DNA from: an uncultured Oscillospiraceae bacterium | Lineage (GTDB): Bacteria; Bacillota_A; Clostridia; Oscillospirales; Acutalibacteraceae | Direction: 5' to 3' | Length of the DNA stretch: 29,937 bases | Assembly: GCA_910589395.1 (NCBI GenBank) | Contig: CAJUTL010000035.1 | Location: 1-29,937, forward strand | Shown here: in pieces, positions 6,674 to 14,935 of the stretch | Position numbering within the stretch: position 1 is the first letter of the stretch | Layout: every line of letters starts with the position of its first letter | Program-made: the position numbers and the translations under genes | The notes under the pieces: model-generated | What the model was told of the DNA's origin: nothing | Databases searched by the model: none | What the model saw: only the letters and a program-made list of their open reading frames with translations

Positions 6674-7061
6674 AGGGTGTGCTTTTGAACTGAAAGGCGA
6701 CGGGAAATCCCGGTATTATTCCTCCCCGGAGGTTTCGGGGCTGGCGGATTTTGCACGTTTCCTATATGAGAACCGCGCCGGTGCAGCCGGTACTCCCCTG
6801 CCGCTTGGAGAGCGGATACCGCAGGCAGAGGAGATTTCCGAGACAGCATGGCAGAAAATAGCGGATCACAAAGCGGCGGCCTGCGCCTGCTACTTTATAT
6901 TGGATATACGCGAAAACCAGATGTGGGTAAACGAGGATACAGGCGCGGGGTTGGCGCTTTATCTATTCCCATTTACTGCGGTCATGGAGGAAGCGGCCAC
7001 CGGAACCGGCGATATTTGGGAGCGGCTTCTTGCCCGCTTCCCCGGTGCAAAGCTGGGATAA
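6663..7061 (+). CDS. Hypothetical protein, cassette 3 gene 4
   Basis: A 132-residue protein of unknown family, mixed alpha/beta in character, with a Pro- and Gly-rich centre (AGTPLPLGERIPQ) and a hydrophobic segment ALYLFPFTAVM near residue 105 that is too short to be a clear membrane helix. GGAGGTGA lies 6 nt before the start, inside the preceding gene. It is the last gene of the four-gene cassette and is followed within 12 nt by a strong terminator. Confidence 0.65.
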   Translation: MKNKGCAFELKGDGKSRYYSSPEVSGLADFARFLYENRAGAAGTPLPLGERIPQAEEISETAWQKIADHKAAACACYFILDIRENQMWVNEDTGAGLALYLFPFTAVMEEAATGTGDIWERLLARFPGAKLG

Positions 7062-7072
7062 TACTTAAAAAG

Positions 7073-7098
7073 AAAAAAGCTCGAAACCGGGCTTTTTT
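7073..7098 (+). terminator. Cassette terminator
   Basis: Stem GCTCG / CGGGC with loop AAAC, extended by A6-T6 pairing. It is the same design as the terminators at 5548 and 7526 and again lies 18 nt before TTGTCT. Confidence 0.88.
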
Positions 7099-7110
7099 CG
7101 TCGGTGAGCC

Positions 7111-7139
7111 TTGTCTTATGGAGCGTTCCAGAGTAATCT
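7111..7139 (+). promoter_or_regulatory. Cassette promoter, copy 4 of 5
   Basis: TTGTCT, 17 nt ending GCGTTCCAGAG, TAATCT, then GTGTCACACC. It is closest to copies 2, 3 and 5. There are 30 nt from the -10 to ATG 7170. Confidence 0.65.
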
Positions 7140-7169
7140 GTGTCACACCAAAAAAAGGAGGAGCGAACC

Positions 7170-7517
7170 ATGATAGATTTGAGAAATTATAAGGACTATA
7201 TCCGGGAACTGGTGGCGGAGCAGGATAAGAAGGATACGAACTGGCATTGGTCGGTGAAAAGTATCGGAAAGAGCCTCGTCCGTATCCGCTGGGGCTATCT
7301 GGACTACTTGGAGGAAAAGGAGAACTGCTTCCTGCTTTCTATGGACGAAGCCGCAGGCGACTGGCTTTGGGCCAAGAGGCCGGACGGCGAGCTGATCGAA
7401 TGTTATCTGGTAGTAGAAGGCAGGCCGAACCCGCAGATCGGCGCAGAGCAGACAATCAAAAGCGGCCTGCAGGACGCGGTTTGGGAGATCGCCTACACCG
7501 CCCACAACTGCTATTAA
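7170..7517 (+). CDS. Hypothetical protein, cassette 4
   Basis: A 115-residue acidic, tryptophan-rich protein of unknown family (six Trp: WHW, WGY, DWLWAK, VWE). Opening helix LRNYKDYIRELVAEQ, then several predicted beta strands, ending AYTAHNCY. AAAAAAGGAGG precedes ATG 7170; an upstream GTG at 7140 falls in the promoter leader and is rejected. It forms a single-gene unit with its own promoter and terminator. Its small size and isolated control fit a phage accessory protein, but no function can be assigned. Confidence 0.7.
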   Translation: MIDLRNYKDYIRELVAEQDKKDTNWHWSVKSIGKSLVRIRWGYLDYLEEKENCFLLSMDEAAGDWLWAKRPDGELIECYLVVEGRPNPQIGAEQTIKSGLQDAVWEIAYTAHNCY

Positions 7518-7525
7518 GAATACGC

Positions 7526-7553
7526 AAAAAGCCTGAATTTCCGGGCTTTTTTT
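7526..7553 (+). terminator. Cassette terminator
   Basis: Stem AAAAAGCCTG / CGGGCTTTTT with a 6-nt loop AATTTC and a T7 run. It is 18 nt before the next TTGTCT, as in the two earlier units. Confidence 0.85.
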
Positions 7554-7564
7554 GTTGTGAAGCC

Positions 7565-7593
7565 TTGTCTTTTCGGGTGTTCCAGAGTAATCT
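7565..7593 (+). promoter_or_regulatory. Cassette promoter, copy 5 of 5
   Basis: TTGTCT, 17 nt with GGTGTTCCAGAG, TAATCT, then CTGTCCACATC and AAAAAAGGAGG. The ATG follows 29 nt after the -10. Confidence 0.65.
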
Positions 7594-7622
7594 CTGTCCA
7601 CATCAAAAAAGGAGGTTTTTCA

Positions 7623-7934
7623 ATGAAACAGACAGCAGAAATGAAGCAGGCGGCCTTCGTGGAACTCATGCACGACAACGGCTTTCAGTATCTCGGAGCG
7701 ACTGCCCGCGACGGACAATTTATCTATGAGCGCACATGGCGGCATACCGTACCGGTGGCCTTCTATGGCGAGCAGAAGCGCACCTACCGGATCGCGGCGT
7801 ATATCAGCTTCGGTGTACCAATCGTCCAGCTTTTCGAGGACGGGCGGCATACCGGAACCCGCGACTATTCCAGCCCCAAGCGGGCCATGAACGCAATTAA
7901 AGAAATCATCCGGTGCGCCGGGTATGCCATGTAA
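7623..7934 (+). CDS. Hypothetical protein, cassette 5 gene 1
   Basis: A 103-residue protein of unknown family. It has an N-terminal helix (MKQAAFVELMHDNGF) and then a likely antiparallel beta sheet with aromatic strands (FIYERTWRH, TYRIAAYISF, VPIVQLF), ending with a helix (KRAMNAIKEIIRCAG). The start is fixed by AAAGGAGG and the promoter distance. It is followed 12 nt later by another unknown gene, so this cassette carries three genes (to 9360). Confidence 0.68.
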   Translation: MKQTAEMKQAAFVELMHDNGFQYLGATARDGQFIYERTWRHTVPVAFYGEQKRTYRIAAYISFGVPIVQLFEDGRHTGTRDYSSPKRAMNAIKEIIRCAGYAM

Positions 7935-7946
7935 GGAGGGGCGGCT

Positions 7947-8426
7947 ATGAGCGATTTTAGAGAAGAATACGAGAAAAAATACAGCCCCATGCGGGCGGCG
8001 AGAAAGGACATATCCCCGGAACTGCACGAAACGCTGGTGGCCCTATGCCAGCGCAACTGCTGGGTAAAGCGCCACGGCATCCCCTTCCATGACGACCCCT
8101 GCTTGGAAGCAGACAGCCCCTATACCTTCTGCGAGTATGAGGACATTGCCATGTTGAAGTTATTCTTTGAACATGGGAATTGGAGCATCCGGCAGGGCGT
8201 GGTATACAAGGACTTGTTCTTCTGCAATCAGGTCAACGGCGGCGACGAATGGTGGACGTGCCGATACGACCATGAGGCCGGGGCCTACTTCCCCTTTGAG
8301 AGCGTAACCATGAAAGCGGTGATCGCAAAGGGGGAATTTGAAACCCTGCTGGCGGATATGCTGGCGGCCACGGTGGAGCAATGTAAACATCTGGAATATG
8401 GGGGAAGGAGTAAAGAGCATGAATGA
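7947..8426 (+). CDS. Hypothetical protein, cassette 5 gene 2
   Basis: A 159-residue acidic protein with seven scattered cysteines (ALCQRNCW, DPCLEAD, FCEYED, FFCNQ, WWTCRYD) but no clean CxxC pairs, so metal binding is uncertain. Aromatic residues are frequent in the middle. AAGGAGGGGCGGCT precedes the ATG. The stop overlaps the next gene by 8 nt. I do not recognise the family. Confidence 0.68.
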   Translation: MSDFREEYEKKYSPMRAARKDISPELHETLVALCQRNCWVKRHGIPFHDDPCLEADSPYTFCEYEDIAMLKLFFEHGNWSIRQGVVYKDLFFCNQVNGGDEWWTCRYDHEAGAYFPFESVTMKAVIAKGEFETLLADMLAATVEQCKHLEYGGRSKEHE

Positions 8427-9360
8427 TTTATTTTCAAGCTGGCTGGCCTCCGGCGACGCTGGCCCCTGCTGCTTTCAGGAAGGCGGCCACGCCTATATCG
8501 TGGTGCGGATAGAGAAAAACGCGGACTTTGAATATCTGTTCTACCAGCAGCTCTCCCATAAGGAAAACCTGACAAGGAGCGGCACTTTCAAATATGCCGG
8601 AATTTACTGCAGGAAGGACGGCCTTCTGTATGACATACAGTATAGCTTTTCCGATATTGCGGAAGGCCCGGAGGCCATTAAGGAGCGGTCTTCGGAAACG
8701 CTCCGGGAGAAGCTAAAGGCGGCTGTCCGGGAAAAGGTGGAGGCCGCTATCGGCAATGACCGGAGCAATCTGCAGGTTGCGGAGCTTACGGACAGCGGGC
8801 TTTTGAGCCGTCTGGAATATACCCTCAATTACGATGCAAAGGAAACTGCCCGCAGGCGCTATCTGGATACGGTGGATTTTGAGCCGCAGGCATTTTCCTG
8901 CCACTACGACCCGGATCACTGGAAGGAGGATTTGCTTCTCTCCTATATCGCCGACCCGGAGGGCTATGCACAGAAGCAGGCGGAGGATTTTATCGCGGAA
9001 AATCAGGAAAGTATGCTGTTCGATTTCCTGTATAATGACGCGCTTTTGAAGGAATACCGGGCCATTCTGGCGGATACCGAAAACCCGGTACACCTCATTA
9101 AGAAAATCTCGGCGGCAATGGCGGCGACCTCGGCAAAGACGGTCAATGTCACCATTTCCAAAAACGGCACGGAATTTACCTTCAAGACGGAAGCGTTCTC
9201 CCTGCGCGGGGACTGCGGGAGCCACTATAATTCATGGAGCATTGTGGCGGCAGACCGCCGGAAGTTTGAGGAGCTTTTTGGCCGGAGCGCGGACTATACG
9301 CCGGAGGAAATCCTCCGCATCACCTACGCCAGAAACGTATTGTATGAAGCCGGGAAATAG
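8419..9360 (+). CDS. Hypothetical protein, cassette 5 gene 3
   Basis: A 313-residue protein, the largest unknown of the accessory block. The N-terminal 90 residues form a mixed beta region (YIVVRIEKNADFEYLFYQQL). A charged helix follows (about 95-125, KLKAAVREKVEAAI), then a helical region with many DF, DY and ED pairs and a C-terminal beta segment (VNVTISKNGTEFTFKTEAF). No known catalytic motif is seen. ATG 8419 is preferred because AAGGAG lies 9 nt upstream; in-frame ATGs at 8338 and 8398 are inside the previous gene. It ends 33 nt before a strong terminator. Confidence 0.68.
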   Translation: MNDLFSSWLASGDAGPCCFQEGGHAYIVVRIEKNADFEYLFYQQLSHKENLTRSGTFKYAGIYCRKDGLLYDIQYSFSDIAEGPEAIKERSSETLREKLKAAVREKVEAAIGNDRSNLQVAELTDSGLLSRLEYTLNYDAKETARRRYLDTVDFEPQAFSCHYDPDHWKEDLLLSYIADPEGYAQKQAEDFIAENQESMLFDFLYNDALLKEYRAILADTENPVHLIKKISAAMAATSAKTVNVTISKNGTEFTFKTEAFSLRGDCGSHYNSWSIVAADRRKFEELFGRSADYTPEEILRITYARNVLYEAGK

Positions 9361-9393
9361 GCCCGGCCAGTAAAACTTAAAAATTATCTTTAA

Positions 9394-9423
9394 GGGGCTT
9401 CCTTCCGGGGAGGTTCCTTTTTT
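9394..9423 (+). terminator. Intrinsic terminator before the structural genes
   Basis: A 9-bp stem GGGGCTTCC / GGAGGTTCC with a 6-nt loop TTCCGG and a T6 run. Only 33 nt separate it from the large terminase start, and I see no promoter there. The late genes therefore need readthrough, antitermination or an unseen upstream promoter. Confidence 0.78.
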
Positions 9424-9456
9424 GTTCCCATTTTCGCAGAAAGGAGGCGTTTGCCG

Positions 9457-11058
9457 TTGCGAAAGTTAAAGACCTACAAGCCGACCCGCTTCATGGCGGA
9501 CGGCTCCTCCTATAACCGGGAGCTGGCCGATCTGGCGGTGAATTTTATCGGCTGCCTGAAACATACGAAGGGCGAATGGTACGGGCAGAACTTTGACCTC
9601 ATTGACTGGCAGGAACAGATCGTCCGCGACCTGTTCGGGATTGTGAAGCCTAACGGATACCGCCAGTTTAATACGGCCTATGTGGAGATTGCCAAGAAAC
9701 AGGGGAAATCGGAGCTGGCCGCTGCGGTGGCCCTCCTGCTTACCTGCGGCGACGGGGAATACGGCGGCGAGGTGTATGGCTGTGCCTCTGATAGACAGCA
9801 GGCTTCCATTGTATTTGACGTGGCCTGCGGCATGGTGGAACAATGCCCGGCGCTCAAATCCCGTATTAAACCGGTGCTGTCCCAAAAGCGCCTGATCTAT
9901 AAACCGCTGGGCAGCTTTTATCAGGTATTGTCGGCGGAAGCCTACACCAAGCACGGCCTCAATGTCCATGCGGTGGTATTCGACGAGCTGCACGCCCAGC
10001 CGAACCGCCAGCTCTACGACGTGATGACCCACGGCTCCGGCGACGCCAGAAAGCAGCCCCTTTATTTCCTCATTACCACGGCGGGCAATGATACCAACTC
10101 GATCTGCTATGAGGTACACCAGAAGGCGCAGGACATTCTGGACGGGCGCAAGGTGGATGCCACCTTTTATCCGGTAATCTATGGGGCGGACGAGGGCGAC
10201 GACTGGACTTCCCCGAAGGTGTGGAAAAAGGCCAACCCCTCCCTCGGCATTACGGTGGATATAGAAAAGCTGGAAGCGGCCTGCGAGAGCGCAAGGCAGA
10301 ACCCCGCCGAAGAAAACCTGTTCCGGCAACTCCGGCTTTGCCAGTGGGTGAAGCAGGCCGTCCGGTGGATGCCGATGGAGGCGTGGGATAAATGCGCCTA
10401 TGCGGTGAACCCGGAGGCCCTGCGGGGCCGGGCCTGCTATGGCGGGCTGGATTTGTCCTCTACCACGGATATAACGGCCTTCGTGCTGGTATTCCCGCCG
10501 GAATACGAGGGCGACAGATATATCCTCCTGCCCTTCTTCTGGATACCGGAGGACAATCTGGATTTGCGGGTGCGCCGGGATCACGTTCCCTATGACGTGT
10601 GGGAAAAGCAGGGCTTCTTAAAAACCACCGAGGGAAATGTCGTCCATTATGGCTTTATCGAGGCGTTCATTGAAGAACTCAGCATGAAGTACAACATCCG
10701 GGAGATTGCCTTTGACCGCTGGGGCGCGACGCAGATGGTGCAGAACTTGGAGGGCCTCGGCTTTACGGTGGTTCCCTTCGGGCAGGGCTTTAAGGATATG
10801 TCCCCGCCCACAAAGGAGCTTATGCGCCTGACGCTGGATGAAAAAATCGCCCACGGCGGCCATCCGGTACTGCGCTGGATGATGGACAACATCCATGTGC
10901 GCACCGATCCGGCGGGTAATGTGAAGCCGGATAAGGAGAAATCCACGGAAAAGATTGACGGCGCGGTGGCTGCCATTATGGCGCTTGACCGGGCCATCCG
11001 GGGCGGCGGGGATACCGGCGCTTCCATTTATGACGGAAGGGGGCTTTTGATCCTATGA
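9457..11058 (+). CDS. terL: Terminase large subunit
   Basis: A 533-residue packaging motor of the Terminase_1 family (HK97-like). The ATPase half has Walker A KKQGKSE (80-86), Walker B VVFDE (173-177) and coupling motif TTAG (207-210). The nuclease half has the catalytic Asp332 in YGGLDLSSTTD and an AFDRWGA strand further on. It drives DNA into the prohead through the portal and cuts the concatemer. I chose TTG 9457, 9 nt after AAGGAGG; TTG 9451, only 3 nt after it, is less likely. The stop overlaps the portal ATG (ATGA). Its small subunit is 8.3 kb upstream. Confidence 0.93.
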   Translation: MRKLKTYKPTRFMADGSSYNRELADLAVNFIGCLKHTKGEWYGQNFDLIDWQEQIVRDLFGIVKPNGYRQFNTAYVEIAKKQGKSELAAAVALLLTCGDGEYGGEVYGCASDRQQASIVFDVACGMVEQCPALKSRIKPVLSQKRLIYKPLGSFYQVLSAEAYTKHGLNVHAVVFDELHAQPNRQLYDVMTHGSGDARKQPLYFLITTAGNDTNSICYEVHQKAQDILDGRKVDATFYPVIYGADEGDDWTSPKVWKKANPSLGITVDIEKLEAACESARQNPAEENLFRQLRLCQWVKQAVRWMPMEAWDKCAYAVNPEALRGRACYGGLDLSSTTDITAFVLVFPPEYEGDRYILLPFFWIPEDNLDLRVRRDHVPYDVWEKQGFLKTTEGNVVHYGFIEAFIEELSMKYNIREIAFDRWGATQMVQNLEGLGFTVVPFGQGFKDMSPPTKELMRLTLDEKIAHGGHPVLRWMMDNIHVRTDPAGNVKPDKEKSTEKIDGAVAAIMALDRAIRGGGDTGASIYDGRGLLIL

Positions 11059-12305
11059 ATATTTTCTCCCGTATGTTCAAGGCGCGGGATAAGCCGCAGG
11101 ATTCGCTGGGCGGCAGCCAGTACAGCTTTTTCTTCGGGCGCACCACCAGCGGCAAGCCGGTGAATGAGCGGACGGCTATGCAGATGACGGCGGTCTATTC
11201 CTGCGTCCGTATCTTGTCCGAGGCGGTGGCCGGGCTTCCGCTCCACCTGTACCGCTATACCGAGGGCGGCGGCAAGGAAAAGGCCCTTACCCATCCGCTT
11301 TACCGCCTGCTCCATGACGAGCCCAACCCGGAAATGACCTCGTTCAATTTCCGGGAAACCCTGATGGGGCACCTGCTCTTATACGGCAATGCTTACGCGC
11401 AGATCATCCGAAACGCGCGGGGCGAGGTGGTGGGGCTGTATCCGCTGATGCCGAACAAAATGACCGTTGACAGGGACAGCGCGGGCCGCCTCTATTACCT
11501 TTATACGCGCGGCTCCGACGATTCCCCGGTGGATACGGAAACCGGGCAGGTCTACCTGCCGCCGGAGCAGGTGCTTCATATCCCCGGCCTCGGCTATGAC
11601 GGGATTGTGGGCTATTCGCCCCTTGCTATGGCAAAGAACGCGGTGGGGCTGGCTATCGCCACCGAGGAATACGGGGCGAAGTTTTTCGCCAACGGGGCCG
11701 CGCCGGGCGGCGTGCTGGAACATCCCGGCACCATCAAAGACCCCCAGCGGGTGAAGGATAGCTGGAACGCGGCCTATCAGGGGAGCGGCAACGCCCACCG
11801 GATCGCCGTTCTCGAAGAAGGGATGAAATACCAGCCTATCGGCATTTCCCCGGAGCAGGCGCAATTCCTCGAAACGCGGAAATTCCAGATCAACGAGATC
11901 GCCCGCATTTACCGGGTGCCGCCCCACATGGTGGGCGATCTGGAAAAATCCAGTTTCAGCAATATCGAACAGCAGAGCCTCGAATTTGTCAAATATACCC
12001 TCGACCCGTGGATATGCCGCTGGGAGCAGTCGCTGAAAAGGCGGCTTTTCACGGAGGAGGAAAAGCAGGAGTATTTTGTCAAATTCAACGTGGACGGCCT
12101 GCTGCGCGGGGACTACCAGAGCCGCATGAACGGTTACGCGGTGGCGCGGCAAAACGGCTGGATGAGTACCAACGATATAAGGGAGCTGGAAAACCTCGAC
12201 CGTATCCCGGCGGAGGAAGGCGGCGACCTGTATCTGGTAAACGGCTCCATGACGAAGCTGGCCGACGCGGGGGCCTTTGCAAAACAGAAAGAAACGGAGG
12301 GATAG
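11055..12305 (+). CDS. Portal protein, HK97 family
   Basis: A 416-residue HK97-type portal protein. Family features include TAVYSCVRILSEAVAGLPLHLYR near residue 45, the LLLYGNAYA segment, FFANGAAPGGVLEHPG, and the RVPPHMVGDLEKSSFSNIEQQ segment with LEFVKYTLDPW. The protein forms the dodecameric ring at one capsid vertex that DNA passes through and onto which the tail attaches. It is translationally coupled to the terminase (4-nt overlap) and followed by the prohead protease 4 nt after its stop, the standard HK97 gene order. Length is normal for the family. Confidence 0.93.
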   Translation: MNIFSRMFKARDKPQDSLGGSQYSFFFGRTTSGKPVNERTAMQMTAVYSCVRILSEAVAGLPLHLYRYTEGGGKEKALTHPLYRLLHDEPNPEMTSFNFRETLMGHLLLYGNAYAQIIRNARGEVVGLYPLMPNKMTVDRDSAGRLYYLYTRGSDDSPVDTETGQVYLPPEQVLHIPGLGYDGIVGYSPLAMAKNAVGLAIATEEYGAKFFANGAAPGGVLEHPGTIKDPQRVKDSWNAAYQGSGNAHRIAVLEEGMKYQPIGISPEQAQFLETRKFQINEIARIYRVPPHMVGDLEKSSFSNIEQQSLEFVKYTLDPWICRWEQSLKRRLFTEEEKQEYFVKFNVDGLLRGDYQSRMNGYAVARQNGWMSTNDIRELENLDRIPAEEGGDLYLVNGSMTKLADAGAFAKQKETEG

Positions 12306-12309
12306 ACAA

Positions 12310-13005
12310 GTGAACAGATTTTGGAACTGGGTGCGGAATGAGGATAACCGCACGCTTTACCTCAACGGCACCATTGCCGAGGAAAGCTGGTTTGACGACG
12401 ACGTGACACCGGCGGCCTTCAAAGCGGAGCTTTTATCCGGCGAGGGCGACATTACCGTATGGATCAACAGCCCCGGCGGGGACTGCGTGGCCGCCTCGCA
12501 GATTTACAGTATGCTCATGGACTACAAGGGCGCGGTCACGGTAAAGATTGACGGCATTGCCGCCAGCGCGGCCAGCGTGATCGCAATGGCTGGCACCACC
12601 GTCCTGATGGCTCCCACGGCCTTAATGATGGTGCATAACCCGCTGACTATGGCAATGGGCGATTCGGAGGAAATGAAAAAGGCCATTGCCCTTTTGGACG
12701 AAGTAAAGGAGTCGATTATTAATGCCTACGAGATCAAGACCGGGCTGTCGCGGGCGCGGCTCTCGCACCTTATGGACGCGGAAACATGGCTGTCCGCCCA
12801 CAAGGCCGTGGAGCTGGGCTTTGCCGACGACCTCTTATTTCAGGCGGCGGGAGATCCCGTCCCGCCCCAGCCGGAGAGCTTCGTGTTCTCGCGGCGGACG
12901 GTGACAAACCGCCTGTTAAACAAGCTGCCCCTTGCGGCAGAAAAAACCGAACAGAAACAACCTGCAGAGCCGCTTTATGAGCGGCTTAATTTATTGAAAT
13001 TTTAA
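12310..13005 (+). CDS. ClpP-like prohead protease
   Basis: A 231-residue serine protease of the ClpP-like phage prohead type. Seen: an NSPGGD oxyanion segment at 53-58, the catalytic serine in DGIAASAAS (Ser86), and MMVHNP with the likely catalytic His109. The last 40 residues are a low-similarity tail. It trims the capsid delta domain, and probably itself, during head maturation. GTG 12310 is chosen: ACGGAGGG lies 8 nt upstream and the previous gene ends at 12305. The 3' end carries a hairpin (12968-12986) just before the capsid gene. Confidence 0.9.
   Translation: MNRFWNWVRNEDNRTLYLNGTIAEESWFDDDVTPAAFKAELLSGEGDITVWINSPGGDCVAASQIYSMLMDYKGAVTVKIDGIAASAASVIAMAGTTVLMAPTALMMVHNPLTMAMGDSEEMKKAIALLDEVKESIINAYEIKTGLSRARLSHLMDAETWLSAHKAVELGFADDLLFQAAGDPVPPQPESFVFSRRTVTNRLLNKLPLAAEKTEQKQPAEPLYERLNLLKF
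12968..12986 (+). other. Hairpin at the protease-capsid junction
   Basis: A 7-bp perfect stem AGCCGCT / AGCGGCT with a 5-nt loop TTATG, followed by TAATTTATTGAAATTTT, inside the last codons of the protease gene and 32 nt before the capsid ATG. It may be a weak attenuator or an mRNA stabiliser or processing site that boosts capsid expression. The T-run is interrupted, so I do not call it a terminator. Confidence 0.4.
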
Positions 13006-13018
13006 GGAGGAAAACATT

Positions 13019-14224
13019 ATGAGCATGATTTTGGAACTGCGCGCCAAGCGCGCAAAGGCGTGGGACGCGGCGAAGGCATTTCTGGATTCCAAGCGCGGGG
13101 CCGACGGCCTTTTGTCCGCCGAGGACGTGGCGACCTATGAGAAGATGGAGGCCGACGTGGTAAACCTCGGAAAAGAGATTGACCGCTTGGAGCGCCAGCA
13201 GGCATTGGACGCGGAGCTGAACAGGCCGGTCAATACGCCGATCACCGGCAAGCCTGCGGCCCCTGCCGGGGAGGAAAAGACGGGCCGGGCCACGGAGGAA
13301 TACCGGAAATCCTTCTGGAATGTGATGCGGAGCAAAATGCCCTCCCCGGAGGTAATGAACGCCCTGCAGGTGGGGACGGATTCCGAGGGCGGCTATCTGG
13401 TGCCGGACGAATTTGAGCGCACGCTGGTGGAGGCATTGGAGGAGCAGAACATTTTCCGCACGCTGGCCCATGTGATCCAGACCAGCTCCGGCGACCGGAA
13501 AATCCCCGTGGTTGCTTCCAAAGGGAGCGCCTCTTGGGTAGACGAGGAAGGGGCGATCCCGGAGAGCGACGACAGCTTCGGGCAGGTTTCCATTGGGGCC
13601 TATAAGCTCGGCACCATGATTAAGGTGTCCGAGGAGCTGTTAAATGACAGCGTGTTTGACCTTGAAGCCTACATTTCCCGCGAGTTTGCCCGCCGGATTG
13701 GCAACAAGGAGGAGGAAGCCTTCTTTACCGGCGACGGCACCGGAAAGCCGCTGGGCGTGCTGGCGGAAACGGGCGGCGCGGAGGTGGGCGTTACCGCTGC
13801 GGCGGCTGCGGCCTTTACGGCGGATGAAATCTTTGACCTGTTCTATTCCCTGAAAGCGCCTTACCGCAGGAGCGCCGTATTCGTGATGAACGACGCGAGC
13901 GTGAAGGCCCTGCGCAAGCTCAAAGACAACAACGGCCAGTATCTGTGGCAGCCCAGCCTGACCGCCGGTGCGCCGGATACCCTGTTAAACCGCCCGGTCT
14001 ACACTTCCGCTTTCATGCCCGCCCTTGCGGCTGGCGCAAAATCCATCCTGTTCGGCGACCTGTCCTATTATTGGGTGGCCGACCGGCAGGGACGCTCCTT
14101 CCGCCGCCTCGGCGAGCTGTATGCGCCCACCGGGCAGGTGGGCTTCCTTGCAACCCAGCGCGTGGACGGCAGGCTCATTCTGCCGGAGGCCGTGAAGGTC
14201 ATGCAGATGAAGGCCGCTTCCTGA
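13019..14224 (+). CDS. Major capsid protein, HK97 fold
   Basis: A 401-residue HK97-type major capsid protein. Residues 1-95 are the charged, coiled-coil scaffold (delta) domain expected to be removed by the upstream protease. The mature part starts near the GTDSEGGYLVPDE segment (about residue 120), with the typical EQNIFRTLAHVI, SASWVDEEGAIPESD, MIKVSEELLNDS and RIGNKEEEAFFTGDGTG motifs. It forms the icosahedral shell. AAGGAGGAAAACATT precedes the ATG. The stop is followed 15 nt later by the head-tail connector. Confidence 0.94.
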   Translation: MSMILELRAKRAKAWDAAKAFLDSKRGADGLLSAEDVATYEKMEADVVNLGKEIDRLERQQALDAELNRPVNTPITGKPAAPAGEEKTGRATEEYRKSFWNVMRSKMPSPEVMNALQVGTDSEGGYLVPDEFERTLVEALEEQNIFRTLAHVIQTSSGDRKIPVVASKGSASWVDEEGAIPESDDSFGQVSIGAYKLGTMIKVSEELLNDSVFDLEAYISREFARRIGNKEEEAFFTGDGTGKPLGVLAETGGAEVGVTAAAAAAFTADEIFDLFYSLKAPYRRSAVFVMNDASVKALRKLKDNNGQYLWQPSLTAGAPDTLLNRPVYTSAFMPALAAGAKSILFGDLSYYWVADRQGRSFRRLGELYAPTGQVGFLATQRVDGRLILPEAVKVMQMKAAS

Positions 14225-14239
14225 TTGTGAGGTGGCGGC

Positions 14240-14551
14240 ATGGAGGAATTACTGCAGAAGGTAAAAGAAAACCTGATCCTTTCCCATAGCGAGGACGACG
14301 GGCTGCTGCGCGGCTATATCGCGGCGGCCCTTTCCTATGCGGAGAGTTACCAGCATATCCCCACGGGCTACTATGCCGACAACCCCATGCCGCCCACCAC
14401 CGAGCAGGCCGTTATCATGCTGTCGTCCCACTTCTACGAGAGCCGGGACGGCAGCACCGGCGGCTTTTTTGCGGATAACATTCAGGCCGGGCAGCAGGTA
14501 TGGAATACGGTCAACCTGCTTTTGCGTCTTGACCGGGATTGGAAGGTGTAG
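14240..14551 (+). CDS. Head-tail connector (gp6-like)
   Basis: A 103-residue protein of the phage head-tail connector family (HK97 gp6 or SPP1 gp15 type). It is all-helical, with the usual YIAAALSYAESY helix, a PxTTEQAVIMLSSHFYE helix and a C-terminal VNLLLRLDR segment. It forms the ring below the portal. It lies between capsid and head-closure genes, 3 nt before the next start. The family call rests on length, order and these helices. Confidence 0.85.
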   Translation: MEELLQKVKENLILSHSEDDGLLRGYIAAALSYAESYQHIPTGYYADNPMPPTTEQAVIMLSSHFYESRDGSTGGFFADNIQAGQQVWNTVNLLLRLDRDWKV

Positions 14552-14554
14552 CTT

Positions 14555-14935
14555 ATGAGTTTTGGAAAAATGCGCACGCCCATCCAGCTAATCCTTACCG
14601 AGAATGTGAAGGACAGCGAGGGCTTTTCCTCCCCGCAGGATACGGTGGTGGCGGAGGTTCGGGCCTACCATGAGGCCCGGCATGGAAGCGAGCGCTGGGC
14701 CAACCGGGCGGCCTTTTCGGAGGCCACCGACCTGTTCCGGTTCCGTATCATTCCCGGCCTGCAGGTGACGACAAAGCTGTTTTTGCGCTGTGAGGGCTGC
14801 CGGTATGACATTACCAGCGTGGAGGATGTGAAGGGGCGCGGGATGTATGTGGAGATTTTAGCGAAAAAGGTGGTGGGCTCCGGGGCTCCCGCAAAGCCGC
14901 AGGGCTTTGTGGGGAAAGGAGGAGCAACGGATTGA
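14555..14935 (+). CDS. Head closure / head-tail adaptor protein
   Basis: A 126-residue beta-rich protein of the phage head-closure family (SPP1 gp16 type). Opening LRTPIQ-like segment (MRTPIQLILTENV with a DSEGF turn), VVAEVRAYHEARHGSERWANRAAF, FRFRIIPGL and the YDITSVEDVKGRGMYVEI end are typical. The last 18 residues (SGAPAKPQGFVGKGGATD) are encoded by the start of a 105-bp repeat found again at 16938, so this C-terminus is probably an acquired extension. The TGA overlaps a TTG that opens a 12-codon frame. Confidence 0.86.
   Translation: MSFGKMRTPIQLILTENVKDSEGFSSPQDTVVAEVRAYHEARHGSERWANRAAFSEATDLFRFRIIPGLQVTTKLFLRCEGCRYDITSVEDVKGRGMYVEILAKKVVGSGAPAKPQGFVGKGGATD

Noticed and set aside
9451..9456. 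TTG 9451 as the start of the large terminase
   Set aside because: Only 3 nt from AAGGAGG; TTG 9457 has normal 9-nt spacing. The difference is two residues.
9466..10584. Minus-strand open frame of 372 codons opposite the large terminase
   Set aside because: Antisense shadow of a clear terminase; no ribosome site or recognisable domain.
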